DNA from: Agrobacterium cavarae
Lineage (GTDB): Bacteria; Pseudomonadota; Alphaproteobacteria; Rhizobiales; Rhizobiaceae
Direction: 5' to 3'
Assembly: GCF_004310285.1 (NCBI RefSeq)
Contig: NZ_SISF01000034.1
Span: forward strand, 325,890-389,889
Length of the DNA stretch: 64,000 bases
In this document: positions 26,719-35,956 of the stretch, one piece after another
How positions within the stretch are numbered: position 1 is the first letter of the stretch
Layout: each line of letters starts with the position of its first letter
Program-made: the position numbers and the translations under genes
Notes under the pieces: model-generated
Database searches by the model: none
The model's input: the letters and a program-made list of their open reading frames with translations, nothing else
Told to the model about the DNA's origin: nothing

Positions 26719-27393
26719 TCATCCTGCCAGCGACACCGCGGCGTTGACCGCCGCTGCCACCAGCACAGTGTTGAAGAAGAACGACACGATCGAATGGACG
26801 AGCGTGACCTTGCGCATGGCCGTTGTGGTGACGGCAACGTCTGAGGTCTGCGCCGTCATGCCGATGACGACGGAGAAATAGAGGAATTCGTAAATACCGG
26901 GCGAGGCGGTATCGGGAAAGTCCATGCCGCCCTTCGGCTCCCGCTTTCCGCCGTCAGCAGATGGGCGCCAGAACAGATGCGCATAATGGACTGCGGCCAT
27001 GGTGTGGATCGTGAGCCACCCCAGAATGACCGATAGAAAGGAAAGTGTCAGAGACAGCGCGGTTTCGCCGGAATGATTGAGCGCCATGAACAGCGACACC
27101 ACAGCAACAACGACGGCAAACAGCGTGATGAAGATGATGGCGATCGCTGGAAGATCGTCACGATCGGCATGGGCCTTGAGATGGGCTGCTGTCAGATAGG
27201 GAAGCCGGAGGGCAAGCAGGAAGAGATAGGTCAGAAAAAACGCAACGGCGGCAGATTCGATGGCGAGCTTCGGTATGAGCATGAGCATTGCTGCCAACAC
27301 CGCGCCCCCTAAGACGGCGGCAATTAGAAATGGCCGATGCCGTGCGTAAAGACTGATCTTTGTCTGTTCTTTTGTCTTGGGTGCGATCGCCAT
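26719..27393 (-). CDS. DUF1345 family membrane protein
   Basis: Membrane protein of 224 aa with about six hydrophobic segments and the DUF1345 C-terminal region FLYFSVVIGMTAQTSDVAVTTTAMRK. Function unknown. It lies 6 bp downstream of the DUF188 gene and is followed by fghA on the same strand, so the three may share a transcript. Confidence 0.85.
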   Translation of the reverse strand: MAIAPKTKEQTKISLYARHRPFLIAAVLGGAVLAAMLMLIPKLAIESAAVAFFLTYLFLLALRLPYLTAAHLKAHADRDDLPAIAIIFITLFAVVVAVVSLFMALNHSGETALSLTLSFLSVILGWLTIHTMAAVHYAHLFWRPSADGGKREPKGGMDFPDTASPGIYEFLYFSVVIGMTAQTSDVAVTTTAMRKVTLVHSIVSFFFNTVLVAAAVNAAVSLAG

Positions 27394-27399
27394 GCTCGA

Positions 27400-27846
27400 T
27401 TACTTCTTTATCCGGCGGCAAAGCCGGTCAAGGGTTTCCAGGAATTGCGAACGGTCACGTGGGGAGAAGGCGGCATTGTAGCCCTTGCTCTCACCCGTTT
27501 CACGCAAATGCGCGCCAAGGTCACGCATGGCGGTGGCCATGCCGATATTGGCTTGATCGAAAACGCGGCCAGTCGGACCCGTAACCATGGCGCCATTCGC
27601 CACGCAGCGACCGGCCAGCGGAACATCCGCGGTGATAACGATATCGCCTTCACCGGCACGCTCCGCAATCCAATCATCAGCCGCGTCGAAACCGTTCGAG
27701 ACGATGACGTTTTTCACCTTGGGATCGCGGGAGGGTCGCAGCCCTGAATTGGCGACGAAGGTGACGTCGAGATCATGCCGTTCTGCGACTTTCAGTATTT
27801 CCGGCTTTACCGGGCACGCATCGGCATCGACATAAATCTGCGGCAT
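27400..27846 (-). CDS. YaiI/YqxD family (DUF188) protein
   Basis: Protein of 148 aa beginning MPQIYVDADACPVKPEI, the acidic N-terminal signature of the YaiI/YqxD family, with DIVITADVPLAGR and GPTGRVFDQANIG downstream. The fold resembles PIN/NYN-type nucleases, so a nuclease activity is possible but unproven. The frame stays open far upstream, but the family N-terminus fixes the ATG at 27846. Confidence 0.9.
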   Translation of the reverse strand: MPQIYVDADACPVKPEILKVAERHDLDVTFVANSGLRPSRDPKVKNVIVSNGFDAADDWIAERAGEGDIVITADVPLAGRCVANGAMVTGPTGRVFDQANIGMATAMRDLGAHLRETGESKGYNAAFSPRDRSQFLETLDRLCRRIKK

Positions 27847-28008
27847 TGAAAAGGCTCGTCCTTTTGGATCGTTCGTCGTGCAATCGCTTGGGTGCCCATT
27901 TGAGCTTTTTTCCGCCCCTGCGCAACATGTTTGCGCTTGCCCGCGTTTCACCGGACTATCGTCTTCGATCCATTTCAAATCAGTCATAAACGAAAGAGAT
28001 TGCCCCTC

Positions 28009-29493
28009 ATGAGCGACATCGAGCAGTCCCCGAAGATCAACCGTCTCGTTCTGCAGCACGTCATTGCGGGCTTGAGTGACGGTCTCATTCTGGTGGAGCC
28101 GGATGGCACAATCTCCTGGGCGAACAAATCCGCGCTTGAGATGCACCGGGTCGAAACGCTCGAGCAGCTCGGCACGGACATCGCGGCTTACCGGAAAAAC
28201 TTCACGCTTCGCTATCGCAACAATCATCTGCTCGACGAGGGGCAGTATCCCCTGGAGCGGCTGGTTGCCGGAGAAGAGGTTGACGATGTGACCGTTGAAA
28301 TCTCGCCGGCCTCTGACCTCGACTTGACGTGGGTTCACACGATCCGGGGTCTGACGATCGAGGATTCTGGTGCGAAGCCGGATGTCACGGTTCTGATCAT
28401 CCGTGACGAGACGCCGCTTTACGAGGCGGAAGAGCGCTTTGAAAGAGCCTTCAACGCCAACCCGGCACCGGGCCTGATATGCCGCATGGAGGACAAGCGC
28501 TTCATTCGCGTCAATCAGGGTTTCATGGAGATGACGGGATTTACACGTGAAGAGATCATCGGCCGCAGTGTCGAAGAGCTTGGTCTCTTCTCCAACTGCG
28601 AAACCGGACAGGACGCGCTTGACCGGCTTGAGGACGGACGCATCATTCGCCACCGGGAAGCGTTGATCCCAATAACCGAGGGTGACCGACTGGTGATCGT
28701 TGCTGGCGAGGTGATCGCTGTTGGCGAAGAGCCCTGCATGCTTTTCACCTTCGCCGATCTCGACGGGCGCAGAAAAGCGCAGAATGCCTTGCGCCAAAGC
28801 GAGGAGCGCTTCTTCAAGTCCTTCCGCCTTTCTCCGGCTCCGACAGCGATTTCCCGGCTCGAAGACTTTGTCTTTACCGAAGTCAACGACGCGTTTCTGG
28901 AGTTGTGCGGTCGCAAGGAACAGGAAGTCATCGGCAAGACAGCGAGCGAGTTGAAACTGTGGGATGACGTGAATGCACGCAGAGACGTGGAACGCCGCCT
29001 GAAGGGCAATGTGCCGATCCGCGAAGAGCCACTCAGGATGAACCTGAAGGATGGTGGCAGCGCTGAATGCGTTGTCTCCGCCGAACGCGTCGAGATCAAC
29101 GACCAGCAATGCGTCATCTGGGCGCTTCAGGATGTGACGGAACGTCGCCGCTCCGAGGACGAGTTGATCGAAGCGATCGAAACCGTCATGGCGGATACGT
29201 CGTGGTTCAGCCGCACCGTTGTCGAGAGGCTGGCGGGCCTGCGCCAGACATCGAGGGGAACGGCATCAACGGCGTCGCTCAGCGATCTGACCGAGCGTGA
29301 GGAAGATATTCTGACGCTGATCTGCGAAGGTTGCAGCGACAAGGAGATGAGCGACAGGCTCAACCTCTCCAAACACACGATCCGCAACCACATTGCCTCT
29401 CTCTATGGCAAGATCGGCGTGAACCGCCGTGCAGCCGCGGTCATCTGGGCGCGCGAGCGAGGCTTCAGCGGGCGCAAACTGCGCAAAGTTTGA
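28009..29493 (+). CDS. PAS-domain LuxR-type transcriptional regulator
   Basis: Protein of 494 aa with three PAS-like domains (about 12-125, 138-255 and 265-395) and a C-terminal LuxR/FixJ-type helix-turn-helix (LTEREEDILTLICEGCSDKEMSDRLNLS..., about 425-485). It has no receiver or kinase, so signals are presumably sensed directly by the PAS domains. The ATG at 28009 follows GAAAGAG; an upstream TTG at 27931 would add a stretch unlike the family. Divergent from the DUF188 gene. The signal and the targets are unknown. Confidence 0.82.
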   Translation: MSDIEQSPKINRLVLQHVIAGLSDGLILVEPDGTISWANKSALEMHRVETLEQLGTDIAAYRKNFTLRYRNNHLLDEGQYPLERLVAGEEVDDVTVEISPASDLDLTWVHTIRGLTIEDSGAKPDVTVLIIRDETPLYEAEERFERAFNANPAPGLICRMEDKRFIRVNQGFMEMTGFTREEIIGRSVEELGLFSNCETGQDALDRLEDGRIIRHREALIPITEGDRLVIVAGEVIAVGEEPCMLFTFADLDGRRKAQNALRQSEERFFKSFRLSPAPTAISRLEDFVFTEVNDAFLELCGRKEQEVIGKTASELKLWDDVNARRDVERRLKGNVPIREEPLRMNLKDGGSAECVVSAERVEINDQQCVIWALQDVTERRRSEDELIEAIETVMADTSWFSRTVVERLAGLRQTSRGTASTASLSDLTEREEDILTLICEGCSDKEMSDRLNLSKHTIRNHIASLYGKIGVNRRAAAVIWARERGFSGRKLRKV

Positions 29494-29640
29494 ATTTTCC
29501 TGCTGATTTTATTGAAAAAAGGCCAGTTTGTACCAGTAGGACTAGTAGTTTTCTCTCTGATGCGGAGGCTTTCCTCGCTCTATCTTTTCACCATGGCGCC
29601 AATGACGGCGACATCATGATGAAAAGGAAGGAGTTCTAAA

Positions 29641-29820
29641 ATGGATAACAACCGCATCGAAGGCGCAGTTCGCCAAGTCAAGGGCTCGATCAAGGAAGCC
29701 GTAGGCAAGATCGCCGGCAACACGCACATGCAGGCTGAAGGCCGCGCCGAAAAGGTCGCATGCGAAGTGCAAAGCAAATACGGCGAGTCCAAGGACACCG
29801 TTCGCAAGACCTTCAAGTAA
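29641..29820 (+). CDS. CsbD family stress protein
   Basis: Short protein of 59 aa, MDNNRIEGAVRQVKGSIKEA..., matching the CsbD family (general stress proteins of bacteria). The pattern NRIEG...QVKG..KE..GK is diagnostic, and the sequence is highly charged and probably helical or disordered. AAGGAGTTCTAAA precedes the ATG. It starts a run with the BON and DUF992 genes. No GGAAC-type stress promoter was found in the 147 bp upstream. Confidence 0.85.
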   Translation: MDNNRIEGAVRQVKGSIKEAVGKIAGNTHMQAEGRAEKVACEVQSKYGESKDTVRKTFK

Positions 29821-29845
29821 TGCCTTTCGCCAGGAGTTGATCGAG

Positions 29846-30169
29846 ATGATGATTTCTTCCGACGAGGCACTTGCGCCCGCCGCCAACCCCCAGGACTGCA
29901 GCCTCTGCGCCGCACTTCAGGCGATCATTGCCTATGCGGATGGGCAGGAAGGTAGCCGTATCACGGTATCCATGGAGAATGGCAGGGTCATGCTGACGGG
30001 TGAGGTGGAAACGCTTGCCTCACTCGAATGCGCGGTCTTCATCGCGGAGTGCTTTGCCTCGCGCCCGATCATCGCCGATCTCTCGATCAAACCGACCATT
30101 CAATACCTGGCGCCTCCGCGCCTGACCAAACCAAACCTCTATATCAACGACAACAGGAGTCCACTATGA
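29846..30169 (+). CDS. BON-domain small protein
   Basis: Protein of 107 aa. The central part, SRITVSMENGRVMLTGEVETLASLECAVFIAE, has the BON-domain pattern. A Cys pair (CSLC) lies near residue 18. AGGAG precedes ATG 29846. The stop overlaps the DUF992 start (ATGA). It is related in layout to the BON-like protein at 8935-9183. No signal peptide is seen, so a cytoplasmic location is likely. Confidence 0.7.
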   Translation: MMISSDEALAPAANPQDCSLCAALQAIIAYADGQEGSRITVSMENGRVMLTGEVETLASLECAVFIAECFASRPIIADLSIKPTIQYLAPPRLTKPNLYINDNRSPL

Positions 30170-30669
30170 AGAAGATCGTTCTTGCCACAGCAATTGCCGC
30201 TCTTGCCGTTGCACCCGTCGCCCATGCCGAAGCAAAGCGCTCGCACAAGCAGATGGAAACCGCACAAAAGGAGCGCGTCGGCACGCTGTCTTGTGAAATC
30301 GAAGGCGGTATCGGTCTGGTGATCGGTTCCAGCAAGGCGGTGTCCTGCGAATTCCGTCAGCGCTCGGGTAACGTCGAACGCTACACCGGCACGATCGGTA
30401 AGATCGGCCTCGACGTTGGCGTGACCGGCAAGCAGTATTTGAGCTGGATCGTCTTCAATACGGCTGAATCCCGCGTCGGCGATGGCGCTCTGAGCGGTAC
30501 CTATGTCGGTGCTTCCGCCTCTGCCGCGGTTGGAGTTGGTCTCGGCGCCAATGCCCTGATTGGCGGTAACGCCAAGAACTTCGCGCTGCAGCCCTTGAGC
30601 GCCCAGGCAGGCACGGGCATCAACCTTGCCGCCGGTATCGCGAATCTTCAGTTGAAGTCTGCCGGTTAA
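30166..30669 (+). CDS. DUF992 family exported protein
   Basis: Protein of 167 aa with a signal peptide (MKKIVLATAIAALAVAPVAHA). The mature domain reads GTLSCEIEGGIGLVIGSSKAVSCEF with two cysteines, then GKIGLDVGVTG and Gly/Ala-rich strands ending NLQLK, the DUF992 pattern. It is probably periplasmic; function unknown. AACAGGAG precedes the ATG, and translation is coupled to the BON gene. Confidence 0.85.
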   Translation: MKKIVLATAIAALAVAPVAHAEAKRSHKQMETAQKERVGTLSCEIEGGIGLVIGSSKAVSCEFRQRSGNVERYTGTIGKIGLDVGVTGKQYLSWIVFNTAESRVGDGALSGTYVGASASAAVGVGLGANALIGGNAKNFALQPLSAQAGTGINLAAGIANLQLKSAG

Positions 30670-30717
30670 TCGGGTTTGCCAAGACGACGAAAAGAGCGTT
30701 AGCGCATCATAGAATTG

Positions 30718-30744
30718 CGGGGCGGTGGGATTTCCACCGCCCCG
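30718..30744. terminator. hairpin between DUF992 and FUSC genes
   Basis: CGGGGCGGTGG (30718-30728) pairs perfectly with CCACCGCCCCG (30734-30744), loop GATTT. It lies between two convergent genes and may stop both. U-tracts are poor on both sides. Confidence 0.65.
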
Positions 30745-30765
30745 TGTCTCGTTGACGGAATGGCT

Positions 30766-32619
30766 TCACGTTACATGGTCCTTTGCAAGCCGCCTGTGCC
30801 AGGCAGCCGCTGCCTCTCCTGCAAGGTTGCGCATCTCACGCAGAGCCGACTGGTCATTTTCGTTCAGTCGATTGCGGCGGTATCGCAAGCCGCTGAGGTC
30901 GTGCAGCGCAACTTCGACATCGATGCTCGCCAGGCCTGCGGCACGTTGTGCGGTACGCACATCCAGCACAGGTCTTCCGGCCGTGACGCTTTCCAGGTAG
31001 GAGCGATTTGCTTCCTGGCCTTTCACGATCAACGTGTGGAGCGGCGGTCCGAAATCCGGCCAGAGAACCAGCACAGCCAACAGTGCGGCGATGCTGCCAA
31101 GCAGATTATCCACCACACGCGCTGCAGCAACACCGCTTCCCGGATGCATCATGTCGGTGACGATGATGAAGAGCATGGTCAGGACCACGACGAAGATGGA
31201 ATAATTGACCACCCGCAGCGAAATCGTGACGCTGGCAAGCAGGATTGCCAGCACGCACAAGATGACGGGATGCTGCGTGACGGAGAGCAGCGCCAGAGCC
31301 AGAAAGCCACCGAGCAGGGAACCGAAAATGCGTTCAAGCGATCGCGCCCATGTCACGCGAGCGCCGCCCTGAAGGCAGACGATCAGCGCCATTGTTGCCC
31401 AGTAGGGATAACCCAACTGAAAGATGATGGCGATGTAGTAAACGCCAATGACACCCGCAGCCTGGCGTAAGCCCAGCCGCAGCGCACCCCTCATGCGGTC
31501 CTTCCAGTTTGGAGCGATCTGATGTGGCGGTGCTGCCAAGGCCTCGTTGGATTGCTCTGGGTTTTCAAGCACGCGCAACGCGTTCTTAAGCGCCAGCACG
31601 CAGCCGATCATGAGATCGTCTGTCAGATGTTCGGCTGTCCTGTCCAGCCGCTCGATGCCGCGGCGAAGGAGGTCCTTCTGACTGACATCGCCTCGCAGAG
31701 AGAGGCGGACTCCGAGCAGGGCGGTGGCGAACGCGCGCGCTGTTGCCGCGCGCTCTATTGTTGGCCCCAATCTGTGGATATAGGCGTGGTCCAAGGCGAC
31801 GAGGGCGCCAAAGATGATCTCTGTTGCCCGGAGCGCATTGTGGTATCGACGCGCGTCTGCCGGGTGCCGAGCCAGCACCGTTCTCAATCGCTCCATCGAC
31901 ATGCGCACGGCGCGTCTGTGCTCGGCATGTTCACTGTGCCACTGCGCGTCCCGATGGCCGCGATCACCAATCGAGGCCAGATCTGCTGCCATATCGAACA
32001 GCCGTGCAATGACCGCGCCCGCGTTGCGGTCGAGCGAGGCCCTTGGATCGATGCGCCAGACCAGATTGATGAGGAGAAAGGCCCAGCTTCCCCCAGCCAG
32101 AAATGTCAGCGACTGCGCTGCGGCGGCGGGAGTCGGGTGCGGAAAGCCAACGGCAACAACGGCGACCACAGCGAGCAGGGTCCCGAGCAAACTGTCGAGG
32201 GAAAAGGCAGCACCAGCCAGTATGGCGACGAAGACGAGGGCAGGGCCGACTGCGAGAGCAGCTTCCATCCCCGCCGATGCGCCCCAGGATCCGGCAAAGG
32301 CAAGGACGGTGCCGATCAGGACGAAAAGTCCAAGGGTGCGGCGGCGCATGGCATGAGGTCCTGGTCCGTCGCAAAGGCATGTCCAGAACGCAGCGAAAAC
32401 CGCCCAGCCGAGTGCGGGCTGACCGGTTGTCAGCGCGATGATCAACGGCGCTCCGACAGCGAGTGCGGCGCGCGCACCTTCTTCGCCACTGAATTGCTCA
32501 GGGAGCAGGCCGACGGCACGCAATTCCAGCCGGCGGGCGGCCCGTCGAAGATGAGGTAACGCCCATCTGCCTTTGAACCGGATATTAGCGCGGCGTCTTT
32601 GCTGTTCAGCGTCTGCCAT
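30766..32619 (-). CDS. FUSC family transporter, large subunit
   Basis: Membrane protein of about 617 aa with two clusters of hydrophobic helices (about 45-190 and 385-515) separated by a long soluble region. This is the duplicated plan of FUSC/aromatic-acid-exporter proteins. The second cluster begins RLGLRQAAGVIGVYYIAIIFQLGYPYW. It may export aromatic acids or similar compounds. The ATG at 32619 overlaps the end of the smaller FUSC gene, and the pair sits behind poxB. Confidence 0.8.
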   Translation of the reverse strand: MADAEQQRRRANIRFKGRWALPHLRRAARRLELRAVGLLPEQFSGEEGARAALAVGAPLIIALTTGQPALGWAVFAAFWTCLCDGPGPHAMRRRTLGLFVLIGTVLAFAGSWGASAGMEAALAVGPALVFVAILAGAAFSLDSLLGTLLAVVAVVAVGFPHPTPAAAAQSLTFLAGGSWAFLLINLVWRIDPRASLDRNAGAVIARLFDMAADLASIGDRGHRDAQWHSEHAEHRRAVRMSMERLRTVLARHPADARRYHNALRATEIIFGALVALDHAYIHRLGPTIERAATARAFATALLGVRLSLRGDVSQKDLLRRGIERLDRTAEHLTDDLMIGCVLALKNALRVLENPEQSNEALAAPPHQIAPNWKDRMRGALRLGLRQAAGVIGVYYIAIIFQLGYPYWATMALIVCLQGGARVTWARSLERIFGSLLGGFLALALLSVTQHPVILCVLAILLASVTISLRVVNYSIFVVVLTMLFIIVTDMMHPGSGVAAARVVDNLLGSIAALLAVLVLWPDFGPPLHTLIVKGQEANRSYLESVTAGRPVLDVRTAQRAAGLASIDVEVALHDLSGLRYRRNRLNENDQSALREMRNLAGEAAAAWHRRLAKDHVT

Positions 32620-33091
32620 AACGCATCCAGATAATCTGTTCCGCGATGGCATGCAGCGCTGCACCGACAGCGCTCCCCAGCAAAACCTCCGCGCCTCGAT
32701 ACATGCCGACTTCCCAAAGAGGCGTCTGCGCCGTGGTTGTCAGGAAAACGATAGGACAGGTCCACATACAAACCTTCAAGGATGGATAGCGTCGCACGAT
32801 GACGGCTGCGAGCGCGACGGCAATGGCAATTTCCGCTACAGGACCGATGCCAAAGCCTTGCGCCGCCGTTCCGATGACAACGGCAATGATCACGCCGAGC
32901 AGCGTGCCGGCAAACCGCCCGATGGTGGCCTGGCGCGTATCGCCAAGCTTTTCCTGACCAACGATGATACCGGACATCGCAGCCCAGACGGGATGAGGAA
33001 GCCCGGCCGCCTCCGCCAGAATATAGGACAGCGTCGCGGCCCCCGAGCAGCGCAGGACAAAAGCCAGGTCGCGGACGCGTGTCTCGTTCAC
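32606..33091 (-). CDS. FUSC-like small membrane protein
   Basis: Protein of 161 aa that resembles one membrane half of a FUSC/ArAE protein: ATLSYILAEAAGLPHPVWAAMSGIIVGQ, then ATIGRFAGTLLGVIIAVVIG. It probably works with the larger FUSC protein encoded just downstream, with which it overlaps by 14 bp. It starts 11 bp after poxB, so the three genes form one operon. Confidence 0.78.
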   Translation of the reverse strand: MNETRVRDLAFVLRCSGAATLSYILAEAAGLPHPVWAAMSGIIVGQEKLGDTRQATIGRFAGTLLGVIIAVVIGTAAQGFGIGPVAEIAIAVALAAVIVRRYPSLKVCMWTCPIVFLTTTAQTPLWEVGMYRGAEVLLGSAVGAALHAIAEQIIWMRYGRR

Positions 33092-33102
33092 CGTCGTTCT
33101 CC

Positions 33103-34827
33103 TTACCTCAGCAGATTGGTACGTGCGAGTTCGACCACCTCATCGCCGCGGCCGCTGATGATGGCCTTCAGCATATAGAGGCTGAAGCCCTTGGCCTGTT
33201 CGGCCTTGATCTTCGGCGGCATGACGAGTTCCTGTTTCGCGGTCACGACATCCACCAGCACGGGTCCTGGATGGGCAAAGGCTGAACTCAAAGCCCAGTC
33301 GACATCGACGGATTCTTCCACCCGGATGCCTTTGATGCCCATGGCGTTGGCCATCGCGGCAAAATTCGGGTTTTCGAGGTCTGTGCCGGTATCGATATAG
33401 CCGGCCGCTTTCATTTCCATCGCCACGAAGCCGAGCGAGCCATTGTTGAAGACGACGATTTTGACCGGCAGATTGAGTTGCGCCAGCGAGATGAAGTCGC
33501 CCATCATCATGGTGAAACCGCCGTCACCTGAGAGTGACACGATCTGCCGGTCGGGGGCTGCAGCCTGCGCGCCGATGGCCTGCAGCATGGCATTTGCCAT
33601 CGAACCGTGGTTGAAGGAGCCCAGCAGGCGCCGCTTGCCATTCATCGCCAGATAGCGTGCCGCCCAGACGGTGGGAGTACCGACGTCGGCGGTAAAGATC
33701 GCGTCTTCTGCCGCAAGTTCGCTGATGCGTTGCGCCAGATATTGCGGATGGATCGGTTGGCCGGCCCCAGAGGTTTTCGCCAGATCGTCCAGTCCTTCGC
33801 GCGCCTTGCGATAATTGGCGCGGGCAGCTTCGAGAAAGTGCGCGTCGCTGCGAGGCTTCAAGTGCGGCAGAAGAGCTGAGATCGTCTCGCCAACGTCGCC
33901 GACCAGACCTTGCGTCAGCGTTGCGCGCTTTCCAAGCGCGCCCGCATCGCGGTCGATCTGAATGATCCGCGCCTTGGTCGGATAGAAGGCGCGATAGGGG
34001 AAATCGGTGCCGAGCATCACCAGCGTGTCGGCATTTTCCATGGCGTGATAACCGGACGAAAAGCCGATTAAGCCGGTCATTCCGACATCGAAGGGATTGT
34101 CCCACTCGACATGTTCCTTGCCGCGCAGCGCATGAACCACCGGGGCTTTCAGCGCATTCGCAAGCGCCACAACGGCATCGTGATGGCCAGCGCAGCCGCT
34201 TCCCGCGAGAATGGTGATGGCCTTGCCCTCATTCAGCAGATTGGCAAGGCGGCTGATTTCCTCCTCGCGTGGAAGGATGCGGGGCAGGGCCGGAACGGCC
34301 TGAGGCGGGACTGTCGAAACGGGCGCATCGGCGAGCGCGACATCGCCCGGAATGACAAGTACGGCAACGCCGTTCTGGCCGATCGCCGTATTCAGCGCGC
34401 GGTTGAGGACGCCCGGCATCTGTGCGGGATTGGAGACGAGCTCGACAAAATCCGCGCATTCGCGAAACAGTTCCTGCGGATGGGTTTCCTGAAAATAGCC
34501 GAGACCGATTTCGGAGGAGGGGATGTGAGCCGCGATCGCCAGTACCGGAACGTGATTGCGCTTGCAGTCAAACAGGCCATTGATCAAATGCAGGTTGCCC
34601 GGGCCGCAACTTCCGGCGCAGACCGCGAGCTTGCCAGTGACTGCCGCTTCGGCGCCCGCTGCAAAGGCAGCGGTCTCTTCATGACGCACATGCATCCATT
34701 CTATTTTTCCAAGCCGCCTCAGGCTGTCATTCAGCCCATTGAGGCTATCGCCAGTGACGCCCCAGATGCGTTCGACACCGATATCGGCGAGGGTTTCTGC
34801 CAGTAGATCAGCGACGGTCATGGTCAT
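33103..34827 (-). CDS. poxB: pyruvate dehydrogenase (quinone), PoxB-like
   Basis: Thiamine-diphosphate enzyme of 574 aa. PoxB oxidises pyruvate to acetate and CO2 and passes electrons to quinone via FAD at the membrane. The N-terminal catalytic Glu is in RHEETAAFAAGA. The ThDP motif is GDGGFTMMMGDFISLAQLNLPVKIVVFNN, and a central FAD domain contains LVMLGTDFPYRAFYP. AAGGAG upstream of ATG 34827 sets the start. It is divergent from a LysR gene that may control it, and co-directional with the FUSC genes. Another ThDP decarboxylase or oxidase of the same fold cannot be fully excluded. Confidence 0.87.
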   Translation of the reverse strand: MTMTVADLLAETLADIGVERIWGVTGDSLNGLNDSLRRLGKIEWMHVRHEETAAFAAGAEAAVTGKLAVCAGSCGPGNLHLINGLFDCKRNHVPVLAIAAHIPSSEIGLGYFQETHPQELFRECADFVELVSNPAQMPGVLNRALNTAIGQNGVAVLVIPGDVALADAPVSTVPPQAVPALPRILPREEEISRLANLLNEGKAITILAGSGCAGHHDAVVALANALKAPVVHALRGKEHVEWDNPFDVGMTGLIGFSSGYHAMENADTLVMLGTDFPYRAFYPTKARIIQIDRDAGALGKRATLTQGLVGDVGETISALLPHLKPRSDAHFLEAARANYRKAREGLDDLAKTSGAGQPIHPQYLAQRISELAAEDAIFTADVGTPTVWAARYLAMNGKRRLLGSFNHGSMANAMLQAIGAQAAAPDRQIVSLSGDGGFTMMMGDFISLAQLNLPVKIVVFNNGSLGFVAMEMKAAGYIDTGTDLENPNFAAMANAMGIKGIRVEESVDVDWALSSAFAHPGPVLVDVVTAKQELVMPPKIKAEQAKGFSLYMLKAIISGRGDEVVELARTNLLR

Positions 34828-34893
34828 GGATATCTCCTTCTCTGCTTTGCATCGGTGTCTGTCTTGAAAGCTGGGAGCATTTCGATCTAATTT

Positions 34894-34932
34894 CCAATAT
34901 ATAAACAGAGGCTTTTTCATATATGATATTGG
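34894..34932. promoter_or_regulatory. candidate LysR operator between poxB and lysR
   Basis: CCAATAT (34894-34900) and ATATTGG (34926-34932) form an inverted repeat in the AT-rich divergent spacer. The first arm lies in TTTCCAATATATAAA, a T-N11-A type LysR box. The right arm overlaps the lysR start, which would suit autorepression. This rests on pattern only. Confidence 0.4.
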
Positions 34933-35861
34933 ATGACATCGATATTCGGCGGCTTCGCTATTTCCTTGTCGTGGCGGAGCAGAAGCATTTCACCCGCGCG
35001 GCAGAGAAGATTGGCATTCGCCAGCCGCCGCTCAGCATGCAGATCCGTCAGCTTGAGGAAGCGGTGGGCGCACAGCTTTTTACCCGACATGCCAAGGGCG
35101 TGGAGTTGACGGCGGCGGGGAGGGTGTTTCAGGAGACTGCACTGGATATCGTCGGGCGCTTCGAGGACGCACTCACTCAGGTGCGGCGCCACGCGGCGGG
35201 CCAAACGGGACGCCTCCGTCTAGGCTTTGCCGGCGCCACCTATTTTCACCCGGCAATTCCGCTCATCATTCGCGCCTATCGTTCAGCCTATCCAGATGTT
35301 GTGCTGTCGCCGGAGCAGAGCAATACGCCCGCTCTTCTTGCGGGCCTGCGGGAAGGGAGGCTGGATGTGGCCTTCATCCGCCCGCCGGTTCTTGAGGATG
35401 GGTTGCTCTCCGTTCGCGCCTGTCTGGATGAAGACATGGTGATCGCGCTGCCCGCCGATCATGCCTTGCGTGACCAGGATGCGGTGCCGCTCGACGCCAT
35501 TGCCGGTGAGAATCTGATTCTCTTTCCTCGAGACATTGGACCTGGCCTCTATGACAGCATCGTCTCCGCCTGCAACGAGGCGGGCGTCAGCCCCAAGCTC
35601 GGCCAGGAGGCGTCGCAGATCGTTTCCATCATTCCGCTGGTTGCCGCAGGCTTTGGCGTTTCGATCGTGCCGCGCTCGGTTGGTTCGATCCGGAATGAGG
35701 GCGCCGTCTACCGCCCGATCGCCGGGCAATCACCCCGCGCACCGATCGCCATCGCGACCAGAACCGATGACCGTGCGAAACTTGTGACATCTTTTGTGAT
35801 CAGCGCAATTCAAACCGCGCGGCGCACCGCCCCGGCCGATTCCACCAGTGAATCCGGATAA
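34923..35861 (+). CDS. LysR family transcriptional regulator
   Basis: Regulator of 312 aa with an N-terminal winged helix-turn-helix (IDIRRLRYFLVVAEQKHFTRAAEKIGIRQPPLSMQIRQLEEAVG) and a periplasmic-binding-type effector domain (from about 95). The HTH resembles that of regulators of aromatic or acetoin metabolism. It is divergent from poxB and its FUSC neighbours, which are the likely targets. The effector is unknown. Confidence 0.9.
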   Translation: MILDDIDIRRLRYFLVVAEQKHFTRAAEKIGIRQPPLSMQIRQLEEAVGAQLFTRHAKGVELTAAGRVFQETALDIVGRFEDALTQVRRHAAGQTGRLRLGFAGATYFHPAIPLIIRAYRSAYPDVVLSPEQSNTPALLAGLREGRLDVAFIRPPVLEDGLLSVRACLDEDMVIALPADHALRDQDAVPLDAIAGENLILFPRDIGPGLYDSIVSACNEAGVSPKLGQEASQIVSIIPLVAAGFGVSIVPRSVGSIRNEGAVYRPIAGQSPRAPIAIATRTDDRAKLVTSFVISAIQTARRTAPADSTSESG

Positions 35862-35956
35862 GGTAAGACCGGTGGAGTGGCTTGTCGCGGTTGTTTAGTC
35901 ATCTCTGATAAACTATTGATGCCGCGCTTGTGATCAGAAACTGCGCAAAGGCCATC

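Noticed and set aside
27847..29109. N-terminal extension of the DUF188 protein to a 569-aa protein
   Set aside because: The upstream part is antisense to the PAS-LuxR gene, and the family N-terminus MPQIYVDADACP fixes the start at 27846.
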